From Notamacropus eugenii (taxonomy: Eukaryota; Chordata; Mammalia; Diprotodontia; Macropodidae), in contig NC_092872.1 in the NCBI RefSeq assembly GCF_028372415.1, positions 554,234,705 through 554,298,704 on the forward strand: a stretch of DNA of 64,000 nucleotides, in the 5' to 3' direction. The notes beneath the pieces are model-generated. The model was not told where the DNA came from. It did not search any database and was given only the letters and a program-made list of their open reading frames with translations. Positions 43,005-53,660 of this stretch are shown here, in pieces. Position numbers and translations under genes: made by a program. Positions within the stretch are counted from its first letter, which is position 1. Each line of letters opens with the position of its first letter.

Positions 43005-43912
43005 TTCTCCAGTCTATTATTTGACTTTTAATTCTTTGTTAAAGTAGGGCTCTACTTCCAAGGTAGTAGACCCATTGTCCCTAGCTACAGGGTTTTGTGC
43101 AATTGTTTTCTGAGACACTTCTAGGGACCTGTAAGTTTTCAGTGCTTCCAAGGTGGTATGATCTAAGCAAAAGTGTTTACTACTCTCCTGACCTGTGCTT
43201 TGGTCTGTAAGTGACCACAAGCTCTTTTCTACCCTGAAACTGACCACAGTTCCCTTGCACTGTGTGCTGTTGTTCTAGTGCTCCTTCTTGACCTGGTACT
43301 GCCACCAAAGACTAGGACCCAAATCCAAGTAAGTATGTGCAGAGAAACAGAGTCCTGTTCCAGTGCTAGCAAAAAGATGTGTGTAATCTCCTTCTGAACA
43401 GTTGTTTCACCCCCTTAATGTCTGTAGGCTGACATCTCTGGAAGCAGCCATTGCCGCTGTTGATTCAGTCCCTCCCAAGGCCCATTCATGATTTGCTGAG
43501 GCCCTGGCTGTCCTAATGCAGCCTGCAGTGGACAATGCTCCACTCTCACCCCTGTGTGAGACAGACCTTCTAAGTTGCCTTTGATGTCTGTGGACTGATG
43601 TCTGGAAACTATCACTGCTGTCAGCGATTCAGTGTCCACAAGGCCTGTTTTGAGTTTGCTGGGTCCTGGTCTGTGCTGGCATAGCCTGCGCTGGATTGTG
43701 CTCCTCTCTCACTCTGATTCAAAAGACCTTTCCCGCCAAACTTCCAAGTTGTCTTGGGTTGGAAATTTGTTTCATTCTGCCTTTTTGTGGGTTCTGCTCT
43801 AGAATTTGTTTAGAGTCACTTTTTAAAGGTGTTTGGGGAAGATGTTAGGTGAGTCCCTGCCTTTATTCCACCATCTTGGTTCCTCCTCCCACTCATAAAG
43901 TTTTATAAGGAA

Positions 43913-44105
43913 TCTCTCTCTGTCTCTCTCATATATATGTGTGTGTGTGTGTATATATGTGTGTATATATGTGTGTATATATATATATATTTGTGTGTGT
44001 GTATGTATGTATGTACATATACATGTACACACATAGAAACAGGTATATATTTACATATATATGTATACATAGATACAGATATAGATAGATATTGATATAG
44101 ATGTT
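43913..44105. repeat. compound (TG)n/(TA)n/(TAGA)n microsatellite
   Basis: CTCTCTGTCT, then TATATGTGTGTG units, TATGTATG, and AGATAGATAT. Confidence 0.95.
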
Positions 44106-44334
44106 TGTGTGTCTTATAGAAATATCATTTTTTTGCTTTGAGATAAAAGGAGTTAGTAATTTTACCCCTTTCTAGAACTTAAAAGTCAGATGAATATGGA
44201 ACTCTTTCTCATCCATAACTAACCCTGCATTACATAATGTGAGCTGTTACCAGGCTGGTTCATTATAGGAGAGGTTAGGTTTGATTGTGAGCAAGATTCT
44301 GTTTGCATGAATTTATTCTTAGAAATTCCTAAGA

Positions 44335-44697
44335 CTGTGTCTTCACTGGACTTTCTCACTATCCCAGTGTATATCATCTCCTTAAAATGGTTTATTGACT
44401 TGTCATTTTTGCCAAGGTTTGTTGGCATTTGTTGACTAAATTTTAAGAATCTTCTTATGAATAAAAGTCATATAATACTGGCAATATTGGTTCAATTCAG
44501 GAATTCAGGTACTAAACCATGATTTGATGTTCTTCTTTGATTACACCCTGATCTAGGTTTGGAAAAGAATGAAATTATTTCCAAATTAGTGATTTTTTTT
44601 TTAAAAATGATCTAATGGAAAGTTCTATCACAAACAAATCCTTCATTCAGTTAGGGGTTGAGCAAATGAAGGTGATCTATTCCTGTTTGGGGGTCTA
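44335..44697. repeat. tandem duplication, copy 1
   Basis: It aligns along its length with 47138-47507. Examples: TTTTGCCAAGGTTTGTTGGC / TTTTGCCAAGGATTGTTGGC, GAATAAAAGTCAT, CTGGCAATATT, AATTCAGG-ATTCAGGTACT, TTTGATGTTC. Confidence 0.85.
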
Positions 44698-44711
44698 TGG
44701 CTGGATTTGAT

Positions 44712-44890
44712 TTATGAGAAATAGAGCTGGAAGGCACTTAGAGGTCATCTAATCCATCACCCTCCATTTTATGAATGAGGAAACTGAGATCCTAAGAGGT
44801 AAAGTAACATACAGAGTGAGAATGGCAGTAAGTAGGAGAGCCAATATCTTTTGGCTTTAAATATAATGGTCTTTCAACTGCACCATGCTG
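44712..44890 (-). repeat. MIR SINE
   Basis: AATAGAGCTGGAAGGCACTT, AGAGGTCATCTAATCCATCA, GAATGAGGAAACTGAGATCC. Confidence 0.88.
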
Positions 44891-44964
44891 GTGGCAGTAT
44901 CTGCTCTGAATGGACAACTATCAGGGTAGGGGGTGCTTTCCACATAAAAGACATCTAGAAGAGG

Positions 44965-45135
44965 CAGCTTGATTATGTAGTGGAATAGGAGTCAAAGGCT
45001 TGGGTTTATTACCTTGGAAAGTGACAACACCTCTTTGTTCCTCTTATGTACTCTAACAAACAGGGATAATACCTATCTTAGGGTTGTTCTGAGGATCAAG
45101 TCAGATACATCATAATGTGAAAGCATTGTAATATA
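44965..45135 (+). repeat. MIR/THER-type SINE
   Basis: AGTGGAATAGGAGTCAAAGG, AATACCTATCTTAGGGTTGT, TCTGAGGATCAAGTCAGATA. Confidence 0.75.
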
Positions 45136-45197
45136 TACATATATGTGTGTATATATGTATATATATACATACATACATACATACACACACACACAAG
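45136..45197. repeat. TA/TACA microsatellite
   Basis: TATATACATATATGTGTGTA then ACATACATACATACACACAC. Confidence 0.93.
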
Positions 45198-45312
45198 CTT
45201 AAGATTTTATGATTAATGGTTTAGGATGGTCCATTTAACTAAAGCATAGAGTGGGATGGTAAAGTTAATAGGGCACTGTGAAATAACAGTATGAGTGCTC
45301 CAGTAATTCTAG

Positions 45313-45410
45313 TTTTCACAGAATTAACAAAGTTGGAGGGAATTCAAGGGCCATGTAGTGTAGTTCCCTCATTATTCAAAAGACAAAAACCAAGAACCAG
45401 AGATTTAAAA
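45313..45410 (-). repeat. MIR fragment
   Basis: TTCACAGAATTAACAAAGTT, GGAGGGAATTCAAGGGCCAT. Confidence 0.6.
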
Positions 45411-45424
45411 TGTCAAAAACCTAG

Positions 45425-45620
45425 TAAGAGAAAATGGGATAAAATGAAAGTTGATCTTGGAACTAGAAGACATGTATTTGGATTCTAACTCAGATGATTA
45501 TTACCTCTATGACCTTGGGCAAGTCATTTAACTTTCCTGTTCCTTGATTTCCTTATCTGTAAAATGTGGGTAGTTGGATTACAAGATCTCTGTGGTCCCT
45601 TCCAGCCTCAAATCTACAAC
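45425..45620 (+). repeat. MIR SINE
   Basis: GATCTTGGAACTAGAAGACA, CTATGACCTTGGGCAAGTCA, TATCTGTAAAATGTGGGTAG, GTCCCTTCCAGCCTCAAATC. Confidence 0.9.
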
Positions 45621-45621
45621 A

Positions 45622-45695
45622 GAATGTCAGAGCCAGGATTTGAAACCTGCCCCATCGACTCCATATCCAGGCCTTTTTCTACTTGGCCATGCTAT
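45622..45695 (-). repeat. MIR fragment
   Basis: TGTCAGAGCCAGGATTTGAA then TCGACTCCATATCCAGGCCT. It completes a head-to-head MIR cluster. Confidence 0.7.
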
Positions 45696-45699
45696 AGTT

Positions 45700-46317
45700 A
45701 TTGTTATAGTTTTAAATAGAATCACTTTGTCCATTTTTCAAACAGTCACAAACACGTAAAATTTGTCTTTTTCACTCTCCAGTAAAGGAGCATTTCATTC
45801 TGGAATGCTGTCTTAAGCTTATCAACTCCACCTCTTCCCTGAAGTCTCTCATTCAGTGTTCAAATGGGCATGTGGCATAACTCCCTGTCTTATGTCTTTG
45901 GTGGGTACCAGGGTATATGGAGCTCTAGGGTCTAACATGATGTCCATTCTAAATGGTCTTTGAATGTGATTTAGGACCTTCACAGCATAGGTACACCATC
46001 ATGGGAGATTTTCAGATGCCAAATAAATTCCTTACAGGCTCATAGACTAATAGGATATTTTATGATTTAGGTATAGTTGCCTCTATGAAAAGGAGCTCTA
46101 TATAACTCCCTTATGGATTTGTCAAAGAACTATACCCTCAAGAATTGTCTTTCCCTCACTGGCTGGATAATGATTTCTGCAGAAAAACAAAGTTAAAAGA
46201 CATGTGTGGGAAGATAGATAGATGGACAGCTAACTAGAAAGACAGATCAATCAAGTAATGTAATCTATCTACATTTAATCAGTAGGGCACCAATGCACTT
46301 TTGGTAGAGGAATGAAA
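45700..46317. other. no recognised feature
   Basis: No repeat that I can name with confidence and no coding evidence. Confidence 0.4.
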
Positions 46318-46488
46318 TGTAACATTATGGAAATAACACTGGCTTTGGAGTCAGAGAACCATTGTTCAAATCCCAACTCTTCCATGTGTTACTTATTCGA
46401 TCTAGTCCTTTATTTCTTCATCTGTAGAATGAAAAGTTTGGATTAGATCATCTCTATTATTCCAGCTCAAAACTGATAGCTCTGTGAT
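46318..46488 (+). repeat. MIR SINE
   Basis: AACACTGGCTTTGGAGTCAG, TTGTTCAAATCCCAACTCTT, GGATTAGATCATCTCTATTA. Confidence 0.88.
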
Positions 46489-46585
46489 CTCTCAGGGCCT
46501 CATTTTTATAGTTTGTAAAATGAGGCAGTTTAACTTAATGATCTATAAGGTCCCTTTGAGCACTAAATCCTAGAATCCTAGGAGA
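46489..46585 (+). repeat. MIR 3' end
   Basis: CTCAGGGCCTCATTTTTATA, GTTTGTAAAATGAGGCAGTT, AAGGTCCCTTTGAGCACTAA. Confidence 0.8.
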
Positions 46586-47137
46586 TCTCTAAATATACCT
46601 TTGTAAGAAAGAATAAGGTAAATGAAATGACCTTAAGTTGAATTCTCAAGATGTGGCACTATAATCTTTTATATTTTCTTTTAATTTTCCTTTCAAAAAT
46701 GCTAGCAGGACTTTTCAAAATCCTAGATCACCCACAAGATACACTGATGATACACAAAACATACTGTTATCATTCCCTTAAGGATTGAAAATATGCTGCA
46801 AAATTTAAAATCTATTTAGTGGCCTTTTTAGACTGAATTCAAACTGTTTGGTTTTTGCTTGTGGCCAAACAGGGCTTCCTGTTTCTAAGGAGAAAGGTTT
46901 AAAAACGGCTCATAAAAAGACTCAAAGGCTTCTTGGATATCAAAGCATCTTTACAAAACATTATCTGATGAGTTAAGTGTACAGAGAAATAAAGAAACAG
47001 ACGGATTTCATTTCCTTTAAAATACACATGAGATTAAGAATTAAGGGGAAAGAGCTCTGGAAAGGGCATGGGGGTGGGGAAGGAAGGGATTCCATCAAAC
47101 TCAAAATACTCAAAATCTTGCTGAAGATTTTTTGATA
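46586..47137. other. unique sequence
   Basis: No recognised repeat; open frames short and featureless. Confidence 0.4.
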
Positions 47138-47507
47138 CATCTGAATTTTTTTCAATGTTACTCACTATACCAGTGCGTATCACCACCTTAAAATGACTTA
47201 TTGACTTGACATTTTTGCCAAGGATTGTTGGCATTTGTTGACTTATATTTTAAAATCCTTTGAATAAAAGTCATGCACTGCTGGCAATATTCATTCAATT
47301 CAGGGATTCAGGTACTTAATAAACCATCATTTGATGTTCCTCTTTAATTACACTTTGATCAGGTTTAGAGAAGAATAGAATAATTTTCTAATTAATTATG
47401 TTTTTAAAATGTTTAATTTAATGGAAATTTCTATTACAAATATATCCTTTATTCAGTTTGGGATTGAGTAAATTAACATGATCCATTTCTATTTGGGAGC
47501 TCAGTTT
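47138..47507. repeat. tandem duplication, copy 2
   Basis: Paralogue of 44335-44697, same orientation, offset about 2.8 kb, with many substitutions and small indels. Confidence 0.85.
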
Positions 47508-47611
47508 TTCTTTCGAAATATATATCTAGGCATCTCAGTGACTAAAACATATATATGTGCTGTATATATGCATAAATTTACTCTTTATATGTGAGTATTT
47601 TCATGTATGTG

Positions 47612-47659
47612 GGGAGGGAAGAAGGAGGGAGGGAGAGAGGGAGAGAGAGGGAGAGAGAG

Positions 47660-47727
<68 letters not shown>
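47612..47727. repeat. (GA)n microsatellite
   Basis: GGAGGGAGAGAGG units then a pure GA run of about 35 units. It yields poly-(Arg-Glu) and poly-(Ser-Leu) artefact frames. Confidence 0.97.
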
Positions 47728-47732
<5 letters not shown>

Positions 47733-47784
47733 CAAGAATATGGCATAGAGGTTGGAGGTCAAGGAGCCAGGAAAAAACAAAAAA

Positions 47785-47880
47785 CAACACCAACTCTGAT
47801 TTCAAGCTATCAGACTGTTTCTGATATATGCTAGCTATATGGCCCTAGGGAAATTACAACCTCACAGAGCCTCTAGGAAC
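47785..47880 (+). repeat. MIR SINE, decayed
   Basis: CTCTGATTTCAAGCTATCAG, GCTAGCTATATGGCCCTAGG. Confidence 0.5.
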
Positions 47881-48260
47881 TCTCTACTACATTTGCCATA
47901 CTCCCTCAAAATCTACTTCAGCCCAGAGCTCTGAAAACTCCTTCTGGACTTCTATCCCAGCAGATATGTTCTCTCTGGAAACACCTTCATTTCTACAATC
48001 TCCGCCTCTGATTAATAATTTCATCCCTAAAAGTCTGAAGAAGCACACATGTTTATTTCACTGCATTGGACCATGACTTCTTTTGGATCTTGTCCTCTAA
48101 CAACTTCTTCCCCACTGCTTTTTCAGCTCCATTTTATGTGTTATTTTCTTATAAGGATATAAACACCTTGAGGACAGGTACTGTCTTAATTTTTACTTGT
48201 ATCTTTATTCCCCATTCTTAGCACAATATTTGGCACAGGAACCTAATAAATTCCTGATCT
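47881..48260 (+). repeat. L2-tailed composite repeat
   Basis: CTCCTTCTGGACTTCTATCC, TTCACTGCATTGGACCATGA, then an L2-like end (AAACACCTTGAGGACAGGTA, CTTAGCACAATATTTGGCAC). The 5' half is not L2 as I know it, but it looks like a marsupial dispersed repeat. Confidence 0.55.
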
Positions 48261-48261
48261 A

Positions 48262-48365
48262 TTTCTAAGACTGTAAATCAAAGACCAATTGCCAGTCTGC
48301 ATTGGTAGACAGAGTTTCTTTATCTGTAGTTCCCTACATCAATGAAACTATGGATGTAGTCCATC
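48262..48365 (+). repeat. WSINE-type 3' half
   Basis: CTAAGACTGTAAATCAAAGA, CCAGTCTGCATTGGTAGACA, GTAGTTCCCTACATCAATGA; compare 31485-31580. Confidence 0.6.
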
Positions 48366-48384
48366 AAATGAATATACCAAGCCA

Positions 48385-48545
48385 TATTTCTAGAACTTTA
48401 AGATTTGCAAATACATTTCTTCACTACAACTCAGCAAGTCATAAAATTAGTATTGACCCATTTTCAAAGTGAGTAAATTGAGGCTCTGGGGAATTAAATT
48501 ACTTGCTCTTGATTACATTGCCATAATCACTGCTGGCAGATCTAT
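48385..48545 (-). repeat. MIR SINE
   Basis: GACCCATTTTCAAAGTGAGT, AAATTGAGGCTCTGGGGAAT, CACTGCTGGCAGATCTATAG. Confidence 0.65.
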
Positions 48546-48640
48546 AGCATGTAAGGACCTTGAGGACAGGGACTGCTTTTATTTTTGTCTTTGTCACCCT
48601 AATGGCTACCGTAATTCCTAGAACCTAGTACCCTTATTCT
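48546..48640 (+). repeat. L2 3' end
   Basis: AAGGACCTTGAGGACAGGGA, CTGCTTTTATTTTTGTCTTT. Confidence 0.65.
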
Positions 48641-49284
48641 TCATCACTATATTTTAATCTGTAGTACTAAGAACTTCTTTAATAGAAGTTGGCAACATTT
48701 TGTCATGTTTCTGAAATAAAGTATTTTGAAGAGACCGATAAATTAACTTTAGCTATAGACTTCCACTTATGACAATTACAAAAATGAGAAACATTATGGT
48801 CACTGTTATATAATGAAAATCTCTTTAGCCTCAAAATAAAATGGGTTGATGAGCTAAATATTTACCTTTTATCAGGTCATAGAAAAGTTAGCAAGAGAGA
48901 AAGGGCTGGAGCAGTTTATAACTCCAATGTCTTATAATTCCAGAACTATGTTGAGTTCTTTTTTAAAATTTTTTTAGCAAATCTAGCTATATGCACCATA
49001 ATTCCTTACCTTAGTACTTCCATAAATTTCTAAGGTATTGAGTGGTCTTTTCAGGTCCTAAGATTTACAGATACAAAGTTTGCTACTTCATAGGAAGCAA
49101 AGAGAAGATGGTGACAGGGGAAGGGAAGGGTCAAAATTCAAATCCTTCATCCCTTTCTCTGTCCCTGGAAGTAAATCATAGGTATTCCATTCTTAGGGAA
49201 ACAGAAGAACCCTGGATTACATACCCCAAGCTCAATTTCTTTATTCTGATAGTTCTGTAATAACACTGCCTATTAGTTACACAT
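48641..49284. other. no recognised feature
   Basis: AT-rich DNA with no domain-bearing frame and no named repeat. Confidence 0.4.
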
Positions 49285-49505
49285 TTAATCTCAACCAGTC
49301 CTCAAAAGTCCAAGTTAAAAATCTCACCTGATATGTGAAGTCTTTTAACTATCTCTTTTCTTTCTATGTTGGAAACACAAATGATAGATTGTAAGCTTGT
49401 TGAGGGAAGGGATCTTGTCTTTTTTGTCTTTGTATCTCATACTACCTTAGCATTGTGTTGCACACAAAAGAGGTTTTAAAAAGTGACTGTTGAATAAATG
49501 ATTGA
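49285..49505 (+). repeat. L2 3' end
   Basis: AGATTGTAAGCTTGTTGAGG, GAAGGGATCTTGTCTTTTTT, GACTGTTGAATAAATGATTG. Confidence 0.8.
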
Positions 49506-49599
49506 TTGTCCCTATCTCATAGTGATTTCTACCTCTTCTGAATATCTGTGGCTCTATACTGTCCCTAATACACATTTGTCACATAGGGTAAACTGTCTA

Positions 49600-49765
49600 G
49601 TATTATTAATTTCCTCTTGATGAATACACTTCATCTTCTCAGATTGATTATAAATTTATTGAAACTACATCCCATATCTCACAAGACTTCTGTGGTTCCC
49701 AAAGAATATAGTACTCATCTTTTCCTGTTGAATATTCCCTGAATAAAAATTGGTTGTGTGGCTAA
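49600..49765 (+). repeat. possible L2 fragment
   Basis: TTGATTATAAATTTATTGAA and CCTGAATAAAAATTGGTTGT recall an L2 end. Weak. Confidence 0.35.
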
Positions 49766-50224
49766 CTGATACTGCTGCACTATTTTAAAGCACTTTGAAT
49801 AAACCAGGCCTAATAATTAAAAAGGAAATGAGATGCAATCTTGAGCTTGAAGTTAAAGAGACCTTGTTTTCTTCCTTGTTTTTATAACCATCAGAAAACT
49901 TGGAAAAATGATACCATAGTCAAGTAACTGAGAATTAACTATATAACTGTCAAAATAAGAAGAGTATTATGTTATATACCACAACTAAAACAAAATCTAA
50001 AGGAGAAAAGCTACAATGGGAAAGGCTAATACACATGAAGAATCAATGGAAATAGAAGTGGAATAATTTTTGACGTTTTAATGCCACATGAAATTTTTTT
50101 CTCCTAGCATTATCATATGATTAAAGATCATGGAACAATATGATCTCAGAAGAATTACAGTTATGAGTGACTTAGAGGAAAGACAGATGTATGATAGGTC
50201 TAGCTAGGCTTCAATATGTTATCT
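49766..50224. other. no recognised feature
   Basis: AT-rich; no repeat or gene recognised. Confidence 0.4.
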
Positions 50225-50650
50225 ATTCCCTACATAGCTCTCTACAAAATTGATACCATAAAACACAGATATAAATTTGACATTCCCTTGCTCAAGAAGG
50301 TTTAGTGGCTCCCTACTAACTCCATCATAAATAGAATCTCCTTTATCTGGTATTTAAAACCTTCATTATGTGACTTTAACTTATATTTCTAGTATGATTT
50401 CACATTCATTTCACTCCCATCCACTGTATTCTACTACAGGTCTAATTTGTGATTATCTGTACAAAATATTTTGTCCCCCACTTCATAGTTTTATGTAGTC
50501 TCTTCCCCATGCTGGGAATATACTCCAACCTCACTAAGATTTATTAAAATGTTAATTAATCAACATTTAATTAATAGTAATTAAAATCTCTATCTCCCTT
50601 CAAGGATCAACTCAAGTACCATATTTACCCAGTTGTTACTATTGTCACCA
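50225..50650 (+). repeat. L2 LINE segment
   Basis: CTCAAGAAGGTTTAGTGGCT, CCCTACTAACTCCATCATAA, TCTTCCCCATGCTGGGAATA, CTTCAAGGATCAACTCAAGT. Confidence 0.75.
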
Positions 50651-50689
50651 TGTCCTATATATTTTTATATGTTTTCTGTGTTCTACACA

Positions 50690-50905
50690 AAAGATAGTGT
50701 GGAATGGGGAGTATAAGACTAACCTCAGAGTCAGGACAACCTGGATTCAATTACTGCCTCTGACACTTATTAAAATTATGAGCAAGTCACTTAATTTCTC
50801 ATTTCCTCAGGCAATTCTCTATAGGCTGTAGAATACAACAGCATAGGGAAATTCTTCATTGGGAGTTGACTCCAATGAAATTATATATTTCTGGGGTATG
50901 TATCA
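50690..50905 (+). repeat. WSINE-type SINE
   Basis: MIR-like head CTCAGAGTCAGGACAACCTG and GAGCAAGTCACTTAATTTCT joined to the 3' half AGGCTGTAGAATACAACAGC and TGACTCCAATGAAATTATAT. Confidence 0.7.
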
Positions 50906-50914
50906 TGCTTCAAT

Positions 50915-50985
50915 CTATCTATCTATCATATATACATACATATATATGTATATACACATATACACATATACATATATATATATGT
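50915..50985. repeat. (TCTA)n/(TA)n/(CA)n microsatellite
   Basis: ATCTATCTATCTATC then TATACATACATATATATG. Confidence 0.95.
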
Positions 50986-51200
50986 TTCTATTCAATTCAA
51001 TAAATATTTATTAAGCACCTATTATGTACCAGACACTATTTTAAGCACTGGGGATATGTATAAGGAAAATGAAAATAGTCTACTCTCAAGGAGTTTACAG
51101 TCTAATGGAGGAAGACAATACACAAAAGGAAGCTGAAAGTAGGGAGGAGAGTATGATGCTTCATGGAGTCAAAACCAACCAGAATTACTGAGGGAAAATG
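50986..51200 (-). repeat. L2 3' end, antisense
   Basis: AATTCAATAAATATTTATTA, AGCACCTATTATGTACCAGA, AAGGAGTTTACAGTCTAATG. Confidence 0.8.
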
Positions 51201-51339
51201 GGGAATTACCTGGAAAATCCTTTCTTTTATAAAGCAAGGCTCTGAGAGAAATTTAATAATCCAACTTCCAGTTTTTTAAATCAAAAGGGAAAGGCACTTG
51301 AGGGAAGTATTGAGTAATAAAAGCTGAGTCAATCAGCTT

Positions 51340-51943
51340 GATGATGAGATTTTAGGTGATAAACTTACCTTGATGCAGGCATTATATTTGGGGTAGACAA
51401 AACTATTAAGGCCAAAAGAGCAATTGAAAATCATTGTGCCAAAAATTATTTTTTTCCTACAAAATACATCAAATTTATATCTTGTAGATATTTTATCTTT
51501 TAAAAAAATGAAAATATTCAGGTTATAGGTAAGTATATCATCAAGGTCATACCCACAGCAGCTGAATATGCTGGTGTATTTCCAGGTTTGAATAGCAAGA
51601 TATAACAGACTCTCTTCACTGAAGACAGAACCAAGATATTTACTCAAACACCAAAAAGCCAGATCCATCATAATAACAAAGAAATCCATCATAGTAACCA
51701 AGAGGTCTTTATGTATTACCAGACCTTCCCATAAACCAACTCCTCTCTCACTCACAGCTAGCTGCTTGCTTCCTCTCTCTTTCCCAGCTCTGCCTGCTGT
51801 GTCTCACTTCCTCTCAGCTCTGCTCCACCCCTTCCTGCTCCACATGACTTAGATTCATGTGATTCAGGCTTCCACGTGGCTTAAGCAGGTCTTATCACAT
51901 AGGTTAATTAATGAATAGGACAGATATTCCCATTCCACTCACA
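51340..51943 (-). mobile_element. probable solo LTR, copy 2
   Basis: Reverse-complement relative of 39314-39837 (see there). The 5' end, read on minus, is at 51943 (TGTGAGTGGAATGGGAATAT). It keeps the E-box cluster at 51840-51879. The left end is approximate. A 140-codon minus-strand frame at 51755-51333 overlaps it but has no retroviral domain. Confidence 0.5.
51840..51879. promoter_or_regulatory. E-box cluster in LTR-like repeat
   Basis: CCACATGACT (51840-51849; AGTCATGTGG on minus, an exact M-box core), TCATGTGA (51855-51862) and CCACGTGG (51872-51879, a palindromic canonical E-box) occur within 40 bases. Confidence 0.5.
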
Positions 51944-52464
51944 ATGCATTAATAGTACAGCAAGACATAGAAAGGTCTATTTGGTTTCTGGGTCAGTCAA
52001 AATGCAAAACAAAACAAAACAAAAAAACCCTGATGTCACATGCTTGAGGTTGGCAAATGAAAATGTAGCAAGAAGATGGGAGGAAAACTGGAGAGACAGA
52101 AGCTGTCAGGAAACGTAGAAGGAAATGTAAGAAGAGATATATGTTTGCAGAAAAAGGCAATGTTGCAAATGGTAGAATAATTTGCCTTATCAAAAAATCG
52201 TTATCATCTTTGTTCATTCTTAGCTTTTCTCAGTCTCCTGGGCAACCACAAGGCACTTAGCTATGACAGCAGCTGGGGCTGAAGAGCTAGATTTCAAATC
52301 ATTTTGACTGCGTTCAGAGGGGCTTCAGATTAACATGATGGGCAGGCAATCCTATATATGATGTAAATTCAGGGAGTCAAAGATGTAATAATAACTTTTC
52401 ATCTGAAGTGATAGTTTCATAATAGAGAAGAGAAAACTGCTTATAATGGGTAGTACTGATTCCA
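51944..52464. other. unique sequence
   Basis: No recognised repeat; contains a CAAAA-rich stretch at 52000-52027. Confidence 0.4.
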
Positions 52465-52630
52465 GGTGAGAGCTAAAACTAATGTTTCTCCACCACTTTC
52501 TAGTTTTATGGCCTTGGGTAAATCATTTAACATTTCTCCTAGCTTCAGGTTCCTTATCTATAAAATGAGAATGTTGGATTTGGTGACCTTTAAGGTCATT
52601 CCCAGCTCTGAATCTATGTACCTATGATCC
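52465..52630 (+). repeat. MIR SINE
   Basis: TTTTATGGCCTTGGGTAAAT, TTATCTATAAAATGAGAATG, TCATTCCCAGCTCTGAATCT. Confidence 0.85.
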
Positions 52631-52725
52631 TATGACTTTGGGTAAGTCCATATCTCTGAATCTCACTTTGTTCATTTGTCACATAGGGTCTCTTGGAGCT
52701 ATAACTTTTTAAAGGTCCCAAAGTA
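52631..52725 (+). repeat. MIR 3' half
   Basis: TATGACTTTGGGTAAGTCCA and TCTGAATCTCACTTTGTTCA. Confidence 0.65.
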
Positions 52726-52779
52726 TTCCTTCAGGTTCCTACCTCCCACACCCCAGGATAGAATTATAAAGCCAGCTGG

Positions 52780-52970
52780 CATGATACTATGGAAAAAGCT
52801 CTATACTGAATTAATTTGGCTTCAAATCCTGCCTCTTATTCTTTACTACCTGGGTGACCTTGGAAAAGTCACTTAACTTCTCTAGTCATCAATTTCTTCA
52901 ACTGTAAAATAAGTGAGTTGAATAGATGGTTTCTGGGATCCCTTCCAATTCTTGATCTATAAAATTGTGG
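52780..52970 (+). repeat. MIR SINE
   Basis: TTTGGCTTCAAATCCTGCCT, TGGGTGACCTTGGAAAAGTC, GGGATCCCTTCCAATTCTTG. Confidence 0.88.
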
Positions 52971-53239
52971 CTGAGCTTACTATTTTCAGCCCTGCTGGAG
53001 ATACTCCCTCATTTTCATTTTTTAATGACATATAGAAAAATTTCTGTCATTTAGTATATAGAATCATGGTTGGCAATAACTAATTCAACAAGGTCCTGCC
53101 ACCAGAGTCCTTGGGTTCCCTCTACATAAACAAATATGTAGACAAAAGAAGGATACATACACATACTCACACACATACAACGAAAAACTCAGACAGAGAA
53201 CCCCATGCTAGGTGGAATAAAGGCCATATAATAGCAACC
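52971..53239. other. no recognised feature
   Basis: No repeat or coding signal. Confidence 0.4.
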
Positions 53240-53660
53240 CCCAACTTCTCTATCGGCTGCTCTGATTAGGTTCCAGTGAGCAGCTGGAGTACAGTGCAGG
53301 GGGCCTGGTGCCTATTGTTGCCCAACCCTAAGTGCTCTCTGCTGAACAAGTATACAGGGTTAGACGTGTGTGTAGTTAACGCCATAAAGGGATTTCAGTG
53401 TGCTTTTTCAAAAAATGGCTCCTTTAAAATGGCATATTTTGCAGCACATTATCACTATTCAGTTTGTGAAGAGGCTTTACCATCCTAATGTGCACATTAG
53501 TCGAGAGATAATTATGAGTTCAGGCCCCTCTTCAGTCAATCAAAGCGCAGCTCCCATCCAAGCCATTTTCTGAAAGCAATTGAAAATTGCCAGTTAAGAA
53601 TGCACGGTAATGTTTGCCATAAGATGTCTCAATATGCAGATAGGGATTGGAGACTTGAAA
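53240..53660. other. repeat-free block, candidate conserved non-coding element
   Basis: No transposon signature. CpG-containing words rare elsewhere here (TTAACGCC, TTAGTCGAG, AAAGCGCAG) survive. TF-like words include GCCATAAA (CDX/HOX), ATAATTATGA (homeodomain) and TCAATCAA (PBX/TALE-like). The 70-codon frame at 53276-53488 has no domain. Confidence 0.4.

Larger units (their letters stand above)
40230..43890 (-). mobile_element. L1 with ORF2 internal deletion (3.66 kb)
   Basis: On the minus strand it begins at 43890 (GGGAGGAGGAACCAAGATGG). It continues through 5' UTR, ORF1 and a purine-rich stretch to about 41315, then jumps to the last part of ORF2 and the L1 3' end (41300-40230), ending in poly-A. 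Flanking ACTCATA at 40223-40229 and 43891-43897 supports one insertion. Most of ORF2 (endonuclease and reverse transcriptase) is missing. Confidence 0.75.

Noticed and set aside
47557..47834. Frames rich in Arg-Glu or Ser-Leu
   Set aside because: They encode the (GA)n tract.
50551..50564. HNF1-like GTTAATTAATCAAC
   Set aside because: The spacer is one base too long for the consensus and the site lies in a decayed AT-rich L2.
51333..51755. 140-codon minus-strand frame
   Set aside because: It lies in a probable LTR with no gag, pro or pol motif, and its relative at 39314 does not keep it.
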